From Paenibacillus aceti (lineage in GTDB: Bacteria > Bacillota > Bacilli > Paenibacillales > Paenibacillaceae), in assembly GCF_003614185.1 (NCBI RefSeq), contig NZ_KZ987724.1, positions 73,512-137,511 of the forward strand: DNA of 64,000 nt, read 5' to 3'. Positions 55,363-63,192 of this stretch are shown here, one piece after another (position 1 is the stretch's first letter; each line of letters starts with the position of its first letter). The notes under the pieces were generated by a model, which made no database searches, had not been told where the DNA came from, and saw only the letters and a program-made list of their open reading frames with translations. Both the position numbers and the translations under genes were made by a program.

Positions 55363-56367
55363 TTAATCTTCCAGGAAGACCAGGCCGATGAAATCATCCT
55401 TGTCTATATTTCCAAAATAATGCTTCACATCGATGTCCGCCAGTGCTTCTCGAACGGTGCTCTCCTCGTAGCGGATTCCTCTCAGCTTGTCCTCGATATC
55501 CGCAACATCGCCGACGCCGAAGAAGTCCCCATAGATTTTGATATTGCGAATATGGCCTTCTTCGATGTCCATACGCAGGTCGATAATGCCTACTGGGAAT
55601 TTCTTGGCATGCTTCACGTTGCTGGCTGGAGACTGGCCGTAGTTCCAATCCCAGTTCTTATAACGCTGCTGCGAAATTTCGTTGATTTTTGACCAGTCGG
55701 CTTCGGTCAGTTTGTATTGCGGCACTTGATCCGCTTCCATTCCGAATATATGACGCAGCAATTCAGCGCGGAACTCTTCGATGGTCATCTTCTGATCCAT
55801 GAAGTCGCTGATGTTAGCGACACGGCTTCGCACCGATTTGGTGCTCTTGGATTTGAATTTCTCCGGATTGGCCTTCAAGGAGGCTTGGACATTATCCAGA
55901 ACAGAGTTGAACATCAGTGTGCCGTGGCTGAACATCCGACCGCGCGTGGAGAACTGGGCGTTGCCGGATATTTTCTGTTCACCGACCTGCAGATCATTGC
56001 GGCCTGACAGCTCGGCATTAACGCCAAGGGATCTCAGCGCCTCGACAACAGGCTGGGTGAATTTGCGAAAATTGTGGAATGAATCGCCGTCATCTTTTGT
56101 AATGAAACTGAAGTTCAGATTGCCCAGGTCGTGGTACACCGCACCCCCACCCGATAACCGGCGGACAACTTGGACTCCGTTCTCTTTGCAATACTCCTGG
56201 TTAATCTCTTCAATTGTATTCTGATGCTTCCCGATAATAATGGACGGGGCATTGATATAAAACAACAAATAGCTATCATCCTCAAGCGGAAGATGCCGTA
56301 ATGTATATTCTTCGATTGCCAGGTTAACCGATGGATCTGTAATTCCTTGATTGTCAATAAACAGCAT
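55363..56367 (-). CDS. lplJ: Lipoate-protein ligase
   Basis: A 334-residue enzyme that activates free lipoate with ATP and attaches it to lipoyl domains (GcvH, E2 subunits). Motifs: RRLSGGGAVYHD lipoate-binding loop, GRNDLQVGEQKISGNAQ, SHGTLMF and a C-terminal accessory domain. Length and architecture match the Bacillus LplJ scavenging ligase rather than the octanoyltransferases. It stands alone. Confidence 0.93.
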   Translation of the reverse strand: MLFIDNQGITDPSVNLAIEEYTLRHLPLEDDSYLLFYINAPSIIIGKHQNTIEEINQEYCKENGVQVVRRLSGGGAVYHDLGNLNFSFITKDDGDSFHNFRKFTQPVVEALRSLGVNAELSGRNDLQVGEQKISGNAQFSTRGRMFSHGTLMFNSVLDNVQASLKANPEKFKSKSTKSVRSRVANISDFMDQKMTIEEFRAELLRHIFGMEADQVPQYKLTEADWSKINEISQQRYKNWDWNYGQSPASNVKHAKKFPVGIIDLRMDIEEGHIRNIKIYGDFFGVGDVADIEDKLRGIRYEESTVREALADIDVKHYFGNIDKDDFIGLVFLED

Positions 56368-56653
56368 ATGCTTCAGCCTCCAGTACCTATGAGTTTTGAT
56401 TCTGTGTATATTCCATTATCTATTGTAAACCAATTATTAGGTAAACCAAAGCGCCGCCGTTATTTGTTCATGAAAAATGCATGTAAGGGGATTGGGCAGC
56501 AGGTATAGTGCGTTAAATGGGGTGGCAAGAGGATGGAGGGGGGCATGCGAAGATGACCGTTGCTTCTGTGCCTGCTGGTGCTCTTGTTCGTGCTCTCGTT
56601 CGTGCTTGTACTTGTGCTGATGCTGATGCCCATGTCCGTACTGTGCTCGTGTG
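56368..56653. other. Gene-free region with short CA/CT-rich words
   Basis: Around 56567-56640 there is a low-complexity tract of GTGCT/CTTGT words which on the minus strand would read as His/Gln/Glu-rich peptide. I find no convincing gene. Confidence 0.45.
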
Positions 56654-56839
56654 TAAGTGTAAATCATACACTTATTTTCTCGAATGATCGGTGGCCCCCT
56701 CCTTTGGAAGCATTTTGTACACTTAAAATTACTTATTTTCGGATAAATCAGTGGAAAGTGGATTTTTAAGTGCAGGTTCTGCAACTAAAGTGGCGGGTGG
56801 AGTGGATTTGTGACTTTTTAGTTGTATGTTCTGCAATTA
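56654..56839. repeat. Four-dyad array, family B, array 3
   Basis: TAAGTG-N9-CACTTA (56654), a half-degenerate box ending CACTTA (56705), TAAGTG-N9-CAACTA (56767), TAGTTG-N9-CAATTA (56819). Spacing 51/62/52. Confidence 0.8.
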
Positions 56840-56996
56840 GACAGCCTTGAGGATTAGAGGGAACTGGGGTGGTTGGCCGGTTGGCTGGTTGGGGATGACT
56901 CCACCAGGTCATCGTTTTGGCGGCGATGTGCACCATCAACTTACAGATGTCGTATCTAAACGCTCATCTGCCAAAATTTATGCTGACTCACTAACA

Positions 56997-57178
56997 TAAG
57001 TGCTTATGTGCAACTATTCGGCATCTTCATGCTCGGTTTAGAGGGGATAGCTGCTTTTCTGCAACTAAATTGCTGGAATCTCGTTGGATCGGGGCTAAAA
57101 TAGGGAAATAGTTGTGTGAGCGCAGTTATTTTCTCATTTCAGGCGGAATGGGCGGGAATAGTTGTATTTTTGCAGTTA
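56997..57178. repeat. Four-dyad array, family B, array 4
   Basis: TAAGTG-N8-CAACTA (56997), TAGCTG-N8-CAACTA (57048), TAGTTG-N8-CAGTTA (57109), TAGTTG-N8-CAGTTA (57159). Spacing 51/61/50. It begins about 160 bases after array 3 ends and lies upstream of the cobalamin genes. Confidence 0.85.
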
Positions 57179-57334
57179 GTATGAAATTCAAGGTACATCC
57201 AGCGTGTTGGAACAGGGGGAATGATCCGTTGTTGATCGTATTTGTGGTTGACGATTGACGGGAGCTGAAGCATATCGCCATAATGGGAATAATCGTGCTA
57301 TTGGAGTTGAACTGAGAGGTAGAGGAGATACATT

Positions 57335-58432
57335 ATGTTACTTGAAGTATATGGACATGGCGGGGACTTGCAGACCGCTTCGGAACGATATGGAATTTCG
57401 CCGGGGCAGATGACGGATTTGAGTGCGAATATCAATCCGTTAGGACCGCCGCCGGGTTTAATAGATAAATTGCGAGCCGCCATGCCGGAAATTGTAAAAT
57501 ACCCTGATCCGGGCCATCGCCGCTTCATATCGCGGTTAAGTGAGCGTTATGCGCTTGAAGCGGATCATTTTATCATCGGCAATGGGGCTGCGGAGAATAT
57601 GGCACTGGCGCTGCTCGCGCTGTCTCCTGCCAGAGTGGGGATCATTGAGCCCTGTTTCTCAGAGTATAGGACCCTCGCCGAGCAGTTTGGCGCGACGGTC
57701 AGCTCGGTATATGGCACTGCGGAACGGGCGTTCAGGGCAGATCCCGGGGATATTGAACGCTTGATTGAGGAGACGGAGCTAGTATTTCTGGGACAGCCTA
57801 ACAATCCAAACGGCGTGCAATACCCTTTGGATGAGCTGCACAGGTTTGCGCAGACGGCTGAGCGCTGCGGGACTTATCTGGTCGTGGATGAAGCCTTTGT
57901 AGATTTCATCCCCGAGGCGAAGAGGCAGACATTGCTGCCCGTGCTCGGGCAATATAAGCACTTGATTCTGATCCGTTCGATGACGAAATTTTATGCGATT
58001 CCGGGGCTGCGGCTTGGTTTCGCGCTCGCCGCTCCAGAACTTGTGGCAAGGATGCGCAGCAAGCAGGTGACCTGGAGTGTTAATGCGCTGGCTCTGATTG
58101 CCGGAGAGATCTGCTTGCAGGGAGATGAAGTCTATGAGCAGGCGACGATCTCATTAATTACGGAGCAGCGTGAGCTGCTGCATACTGGACTACATCAGCT
58201 CGGTTGTCAGACTTGGCCGGGAGAGGCGAACTTCATGCTGGTTCGTCTACCGGAAGGCTGGACGGCAGCTGCTGTACAGACAGAGCTTGGAAGACGCGGG
58301 GTGTTGGTGCGAAGCTGTGCGATGTATCCGGGCCTGGGTGAACGTGATATCCGCATTGCTGTCAAAGGGCAGGCTGAGCGTGAGAAATTGCTGACGGAAT
58401 TGACTGCAGTGCTTGGAGGGAAGACAGAATGA
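57335..58432 (+). CDS. cobD: Threonine-phosphate decarboxylase (CobD)
   Basis: A 365-residue PLP-dependent fold-type I enzyme that makes (R)-1-amino-2-propanol phosphate for the lower-ligand arm of cobalamin. Features: SANINPLGPP near residue 30, GNGAAENMALALL, GQPNNPNG, VVDEAFVDF and the PLP lysine in SMTKFYAIPGLRLGF. AGAGGAGA precedes the ATG. The stop overlaps the cbiZ start by four bases. CbiB, the user of its product, is encoded two genes later. No cobalamin riboswitch is evident upstream. Confidence 0.93.
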   Translation: MLLEVYGHGGDLQTASERYGISPGQMTDLSANINPLGPPPGLIDKLRAAMPEIVKYPDPGHRRFISRLSERYALEADHFIIGNGAAENMALALLALSPARVGIIEPCFSEYRTLAEQFGATVSSVYGTAERAFRADPGDIERLIEETELVFLGQPNNPNGVQYPLDELHRFAQTAERCGTYLVVDEAFVDFIPEAKRQTLLPVLGQYKHLILIRSMTKFYAIPGLRLGFALAAPELVARMRSKQVTWSVNALALIAGEICLQGDEVYEQATISLITEQRELLHTGLHQLGCQTWPGEANFMLVRLPEGWTAAAVQTELGRRGVLVRSCAMYPGLGERDIRIAVKGQAEREKLLTELTAVLGGKTE

Positions 58433-59169
58433 CTACGCCATTATTACCGTTTCTGAACGGAGCGGATCAAGGACTCTATGAATCCGAAGCTTGGCAGGGC
58501 CTTAAATTGTTCAAAGCAGAGCGTCACTTGCTGCTGAAGCCGCCAGCGCTATTGGATGGGATTAGCAGTGCTGTCTATGGAGGCGGTATGGGCAAGCTGC
58601 GCCAAATGGTTAACATCTACGTAGACAAGCATTATCGCTGTGATGATCCGGAGAGGGATATTCGCGGGTTGCTGCAGGAATGGAGCCTGCCGGAGCAGGA
58701 GACCGCGGGGCTACTGACCGCTGTGAGGCTGCGTTACGCAGCGGTGGCGGAGGAGCGGAGCAGTGACTACGCGGTGTTCTGCTGCGCGACGGCAGGCGCC
58801 TCGAATGCGGCACGGGCGGGAGTCCGGCGGACGACCTTTCCGGCCAGCTGGACGCCGGGCACGATCAACCTCATGTTGGTCGTGGACGGCAGGATGACCG
58901 CCGCAGCGATGGTGAACGCCGTCATAACGGCGACGGAGGCCAAGACTGCGGCGCTGCAGGACCTCGGCGTGCTCGATGCCGAGACTGGCCTGGCGGCCAC
59001 CGGCACCACGACGGACGCGGTCGTGCTTGGCGCCAGCCAGCGAGCCGAATGGCCGCTGCTGCATGCCTACGCGGGGACCGCGACCGATCTGGGCGGCACG
59101 GTGGGCCGCCTGGTGTACGCCGCCGTGAGCGAATCGCTGCGCGCTGCGGCAGCGGGTGAGCGCCGATGA
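58429..59169 (+). CDS. cbiZ: Adenosylcobinamide amidohydrolase (CbiZ)
   Basis: A 246-residue protein with the family's YGGGMG, CCATAGASNAARAG and the long Ala/Thr-rich core ending AATGTTTDAVVLG. CbiZ removes the aminopropanol arm of scavenged cobinamide or pseudocobalamin to give adenosylcobyric acid, which CbiB can rebuild with the arm made by CobD. The 3' half is markedly GC-rich. It overlaps both neighbours by four bases. Confidence 0.93.
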   Translation: MTTPLLPFLNGADQGLYESEAWQGLKLFKAERHLLLKPPALLDGISSAVYGGGMGKLRQMVNIYVDKHYRCDDPERDIRGLLQEWSLPEQETAGLLTAVRLRYAAVAEERSSDYAVFCCATAGASNAARAGVRRTTFPASWTPGTINLMLVVDGRMTAAAMVNAVITATEAKTAALQDLGVLDAETGLAATGTTTDAVVLGASQRAEWPLLHAYAGTATDLGGTVGRLVYAAVSESLRAAAAGERR

Positions 59170-60140
59170 TGGCGGCGTGGTGGGTGTTGCCGGCGGCGTA
59201 TGCCCTCGACCGGCTGCTCGGCGATCCGAGATGGCTTCCCCACCCGGTCATCGGGATGGGGAAGGCGATCGCCGCAGTCGAGGCGCTGCTGCGCCGCCTG
59301 TGCAAGCCCCGCCACTACCGGGCGGCGGGGCTGCTGCTGCCGCTGACTGTTGTCGGCGGCAGCTTCGTCTTGACCTGGGCCGTGCTGTATTTGCTGGCCC
59401 AGGTCAGCCCGTGGCTGTCCGCAGCCGCGGAGGCGATCGTCATCTGGACGACGATCGCTTACAGGGGCCTGCGGGACGCGGGGATGGAGGTGTGCGCCCA
59501 GCTGCGCAAGGGCGACCTCCCGGCTGCACGACGATCGCTCAGCATGATCGTCGGCCGCGACACGGAGCATCTCGACGAGTCGGAGATAGCTCGCGGCGCC
59601 GTGGAGACGGTCGCCGAGAACATCGTCGATGCCATCGTGTCGCCGCTCTTCTTCGCTCTCATCGGCGGAGCCCCGCTCGCGATCGCGTACCGGGCCGTGA
59701 ATACGCTGGACTCTATGGTCGGTTACAAGAACGACCGCTATATCAATCTGGGCTGGGCCTCGGCCCGGCTGGATGATGCCGCCAATTTCATTCCGGCACG
59801 CCTTACGGCGCTGCTGCTATTTCTGGCGGCCTGGCTGTTGGGACTGGATGTCAAGGAAACGATCCGCGCTGTGCGGCGCGATGCACCGAAGCATCCCAGC
59901 CCCAACAGCGGCTACCCCGAGGCTGCCGTTGCCGGCGCGCTCGGCATTCAGCTCGGCGGGGAGAATTCCTATCATGGCGTCACATCCTTCCGCGCCCATA
60001 TGGGGGAGAAGACCCGCGAGCTTAACAGAGAGGACATTCCTCGGACGGTGAGGCTGATGTTCTTCGTTACTAATACAGTGGTTTTGCTGGGAACGTTGAT
60101 TACAGTATGGATGACCGGGGGTTGGCACTGGATCAGCTGA
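59166..60140 (+). CDS. cbiB: Adenosylcobinamide-phosphate synthase (CbiB)
   Basis: A 324-residue polytopic membrane protein: WLPHPVIGMGKAI near the start, IVGRDTEHLDESEIARGAVETVAENIVDA (read at about residues 128-156), then NTLDSMVGYKN, and YPEAAVAGALGIQLGG. It joins adenosylcobyric acid to aminopropanol phosphate. With CobD and CbiZ it makes a complete arm-replacement module. Later steps (CobU, CobS, CobT) are not in the window. Confidence 0.95.
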   Translation: MMAAWWVLPAAYALDRLLGDPRWLPHPVIGMGKAIAAVEALLRRLCKPRHYRAAGLLLPLTVVGGSFVLTWAVLYLLAQVSPWLSAAAEAIVIWTTIAYRGLRDAGMEVCAQLRKGDLPAARRSLSMIVGRDTEHLDESEIARGAVETVAENIVDAIVSPLFFALIGGAPLAIAYRAVNTLDSMVGYKNDRYINLGWASARLDDAANFIPARLTALLLFLAAWLLGLDVKETIRAVRRDAPKHPSPNSGYPEAAVAGALGIQLGGENSYHGVTSFRAHMGEKTRELNREDIPRTVRLMFFVTNTVVLLGTLITVWMTGGWHWIS

Positions 60141-60231
60141 AGCTACTGCGGTTTCTCTCGTATCTTCGGTTTGGGTATAGGTAAGTAATAATAGTATAAT
60201 CTCCCTATCGGGAAAGAAAGGTGGAGGAATT

Positions 60232-61026
60232 GTGGGATTCGAATTTGCTATAGAGCCTCTAAATTATATCGCCTTCGAGGATGAGGCGGAACAGATCGAG
60301 CAATGTAAGGAATGGGGACTATTGTCCGGGAAAGCTGCAAAAACAAAAACATACTTCTACAAAGGAAACGGGCTGAATATGTCCTGTAAGATCGTCGGTA
60401 TGGTCGATAAAATTACTGCGGTCATCGAACTCGAGAACCAGCAATTGCACTGTATTCATCCTTCCTACTTGAAGGAGATGCAGGCAGCGAGCTATGGTCA
60501 GAGGTCTGCTGTGGAGGGGATTGTTACCCCTATTGACAATCCGGAGGATTCGATTCAGGATACCGATCCGGAGATAATTTCTTCTGGAGCCAAGGATGTG
60601 GAAGCGATCAAGGCTACATCTGAAGGCAAGCCAACTCAAGCGGACGAGCCCATCGTCGATATTTCTGATCCCGATTATGCGTCACAAGCACCGCAGGGCA
60701 AAGTGAAGGGAGCCAAGAAGCAGAAGCTGGAGCTGCCCGAAGGCAAGGTCAAAATGACGGCTACTGTGCAGGACTTTACGACGGTACCGAATCATTTTTC
60801 CGATAAAGACGATGAGGTCGTCATCTATGAGGCGGTTTCAGTTCTTGAGCCTGAGCTGGAAATCGGAGAAGCCTGGTCGAGCCATAGTGCCACCCTCAAA
60901 AAGTTCGAGCTCGCGGTCGGAGACACCATTACTTTTGAGGCCAAAATTATCGCCAAAAAGCTGACCAAGCACCCTGTCGCCTATAAAATCAACAACCCGG
61001 CCAAGATTCAAAAAGTAAACCCTTGA
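60232..61026 (+). CDS. Hypothetical two-domain protein
   Basis: A 264-residue protein from GTG 60232 with GGTGGAGGAA upstream. No family is recognised. An N-terminal domain (about 1-95) has alternating beta strands including SCKIVGMVDKITAVIELENQ. An acidic, flexible linker (about 100-165) is followed by a C-terminal beta-rich domain (about 170-260) with VGDTITFEAKIIAKKL. No signal peptide or membrane helix is present. It is followed by a large repeat-filled gap. Confidence 0.75.
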   Translation: MGFEFAIEPLNYIAFEDEAEQIEQCKEWGLLSGKAAKTKTYFYKGNGLNMSCKIVGMVDKITAVIELENQQLHCIHPSYLKEMQAASYGQRSAVEGIVTPIDNPEDSIQDTDPEIISSGAKDVEAIKATSEGKPTQADEPIVDISDPDYASQAPQGKVKGAKKQKLELPEGKVKMTATVQDFTTVPNHFSDKDDEVVIYEAVSVLEPELEIGEAWSSHSATLKKFELAVGDTITFEAKIIAKKLTKHPVAYKINNPAKIQKVNP

Positions 61027-61100
61027 TATATAACTCGTGAATTAGAGTAAAAGGCACTTGGGACGGGGGCGTTAGGCGTGAGGACCCTGTATCTAACTTC

Positions 61101-61283
61101 TAACGAAACTGCAGAGAGCTATTTACTCCAAAACAAGGCTAGTTCGAATCTAACGAAACACCATATCGTTATTTGGGCAAAAACGGGGCTTTAAGTGGCT
61201 ATATTGACGGAATAAGCTTCCCCTGTTTCGTTACAGTTCCTATGGGCTGTTTTTGGCGTGATTAGCGATACCACGTTTCGTTA
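61101..61283 (+). repeat. Four-dyad array, family A, copy 6
   Basis: Boxes start at 61101, 61151, 61211 and 61261, exactly 50/60/50 (183 bp). The first and third boxes are degenerate, yet positions are unchanged. Confidence 0.9.
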
Positions 61284-61316
61284 GAGTTGGCTACATAGCG
61301 GCGGGTTAGGTAAAAG

Positions 61317-61495
61317 CCTGCATAAATGCAGGCTTTTGGCGGGGTGGGAGCCTCTAAATTAGAAATTCCTGCGAAAATGCAGTTATTTTCCCAAATTTGG
61401 CCTGTTTTTAAGGAAATCGATGATAAAGCCTGCACTTTTGCAGGAATTTCGTAAAAAGTGGCCTGGTTGGGTAGTAAAGCCTGCAGATTTGCAGG
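61317..61495. repeat. Four-dyad array, family C
   Basis: Cores CCTGCA-N4-TGCAGG start at 61317, 61368, 61429 and 61480: spacing 51/61/51. The first box extends to a 26-bp near-perfect palindrome flanked by AAAAG and CTTTT. It begins 34 bases after a family A array. Confidence 0.85.
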
Positions 61496-61572
61496 TATTT
61501 CGTTTTCATGCCCGTTTTCAGGTGTCTAGGCCTATGGTCTATAGTGCTCAATGTTGCAATTACCTACTTTTT

Positions 61573-61722
61573 AGTAACTTTTTTCACATGCGTCACACCG
61601 AGAGAAGAAGTAAGAGTTAGATTAAGCACATACACCATACTCAAAAGAGAAGTTAGACTAACCACGTACGTTATACTCGAAGGGGAAGTTACACTAACCA
61701 CATGCGCCTTATTCGATAAGAG
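61573..61722. repeat. 36-bp degenerate tandem repeat
   Basis: Units begin at 61615, 61651 and 61687 (AGTTAGATTAAGCACATACA-like), with a more distant unit at 61573. The period is exactly 12 codons and frames on both strands stay open through it, but no start or binding site supports translation. It ends about 55 bases before the regulator start. Confidence 0.75.
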
Positions 61723-61776
61723 GGAAAGTTGGTATAGGTTCAGAGTAGCTATTGCAAGAGAGAGGAGTGGGATCGG

Positions 61777-63096
61777 GTGCAAATTAAGATTGGGGTTATC
61801 GGGATAAGGCCTGTTGTGGATAAGCTGCTTAAGGTGATTAAGGGGTTTCCGACGTTTATGCCGGTGGTGAAGATTGTGCAGGAGGAAGGGGAGATTCCGG
61901 CAGCGGCGGAAGGGCTGATGGCGGAGGTAGAGGCGCTGATTCTGTTTGGGGCGCAGTCTCATCGTAAGGTGAAGGAGAAGGTCAATGTAGCGATTCCGGT
62001 ACACTATGTTCCGCTGACGGGGGCGGGGCTGTATAGGGCGCTGTTTCGGGCTCAGCAGACGGGGCAACTGGAAGGTGGCATTTCCATCGATTCGTTGACG
62101 AAGACGATGGTTATGAATGCCCTGACGGATCTCGGAATCGAGCAGACGAAGGTCGTTCTCTACAATGGCCCTGCCTATGCGTCAGCGGACAAGCTGTTCG
62201 CCTTCCACCAGCAGCAGCTGAAGGCAGGAGCTTGCTCACTGGCGATTACCGGGGTAGAATCGGTCGCTCGCAGACTAACCGCCGCCGGAGCAGCCAATGA
62301 ATGGCTGATTCCATCGGATCAGGATATGAGCGTGACGCTGGAGCGCGCCCTGTTGTCTACGGAATCGCGCCGTATTAAGGAATCGCAGATTGTAGTCGGC
62401 ATGATCAAGGTCGATGAATTCGGGAAGCTGGTCATGAAGCGCACGAGTGAGCATGAGGTGCAGAAGCTGAAGCTCGATATCCACCGCATGGTCCTAGACT
62501 ATGTCGAGTCCCTCGACGGTTATCTGACGTCGATTGGGGGCGATGAGTATCTGTTCTTCACGACGCGAGGTATCTTCGAAAGGGAGACCGGCGGTTATAA
62601 GACGATCCCGCTGGCCAAGGATGCCAGTCAATCCTTCGGCATCTCGCTGAGCTTCGGGGTTGGCTTCGGCACATCGGCTAATGAAGCGGGAACCAATGCC
62701 CGGGCCGCGCTGCGCAAATCGAGGGAAGCCGGGGGGAATACCTGCTTCATTATCCGTGAGGATCAGACGCTGATCGGGCCGCTGGAAATGTCTGATCCGA
62801 TCCAGACCGTACTATCGCCCACATATACAGGGCTGATCAAAAGAGCCGAGGAGGCCGGAATGACAAGCGCTTATTTGAGTAAGCTGCTGTCTCATACGGC
62901 GAAATTTGGCAAATACGAATATACGGTGCATGAGCTCGCCGCCTTGCTCGAGATTACAGTGAGAAGCGCACATCGGCTGCTGCTACTCTGGATTGACAAT
63001 GGGCTGGTGGATATCGTCGGGATGGAGAAGGTACCTAAGGGGCGGCCACGGCAAATTTACCGTTTCTCTTTTTTGAAGGAGAAGACGATGATGTAA
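61777..63096 (+). CDS. Transcriptional regulator with PrpR-N-like, GGDEF-like and winged-helix parts
   Basis: A 439-residue protein from GTG 61777 with GAGAGGAGTGGG upstream. Residues 1-200 resemble the PrpR N-terminal sensor fold (IGVIGI..., then VESVARRLTAAGAANEWLIPS). Residues about 205-345 resemble a nucleotidyl cyclase/GTP cyclohydrolase III or GGDEF palm: strand VGMIKVDEFG and the turn SIGGDEYLFF, then SFGVGFG. The C-terminal ~90 residues hold a helix-turn-helix (YTVHELAALLEITVRSAHRLL). It likely controls the next gene; an inverted repeat lies between them. The ligand is unknown. Confidence 0.7.
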   Translation: MQIKIGVIGIRPVVDKLLKVIKGFPTFMPVVKIVQEEGEIPAAAEGLMAEVEALILFGAQSHRKVKEKVNVAIPVHYVPLTGAGLYRALFRAQQTGQLEGGISIDSLTKTMVMNALTDLGIEQTKVVLYNGPAYASADKLFAFHQQQLKAGACSLAITGVESVARRLTAAGAANEWLIPSDQDMSVTLERALLSTESRRIKESQIVVGMIKVDEFGKLVMKRTSEHEVQKLKLDIHRMVLDYVESLDGYLTSIGGDEYLFFTTRGIFERETGGYKTIPLAKDASQSFGISLSFGVGFGTSANEAGTNARAALRKSREAGGNTCFIIREDQTLIGPLEMSDPIQTVLSPTYTGLIKRAEEAGMTSAYLSKLLSHTAKFGKYEYTVHELAALLEITVRSAHRLLLLWIDNGLVDIVGMEKVPKGRPRQIYRFSFLKEKTMM

Positions 63097-63110
63097 TCAT
63101 TTTAGCTATT

Positions 63111-63158
63111 TAAAGACGATTTAAAGATTTGTCTTTATATGCATCCCCTCGTTATGAT
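63111..63158 (+). promoter_or_regulatory. Candidate operator and promoter of the epimerase gene
   Basis: A perfect inverted repeat TAAAGAC (63111-63117) / GTCTTTA (63131-63137). It overlaps a possible -35 TTGTCT (63129-63134), 18 bp before -10 TATGAT (63153-63158). The arrangement suggests repression by the regulator encoded just upstream. Confidence 0.5.
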
Positions 63159-63192
63159 GGAGACAGATCCACAGATGAAAGGGGAAAATGCT

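Noticed and set aside
56437-56784. His/Gln/Glu-rich open frame on the minus strand
   Set aside because: Its composition comes from a low-complexity tract, it overlaps a repeat array, and it has no ribosome binding site or recognisable domain.
57179-57334. Cobalamin riboswitch before cobD
   Set aside because: The conserved B12-box and receptor segments cannot be found in this short stretch.
61508-61807. 99-codon open frame across family C and the 36-bp repeats
   Set aside because: It runs through non-coding repeats, has no binding site, and overlaps the start of the regulator gene in another frame.
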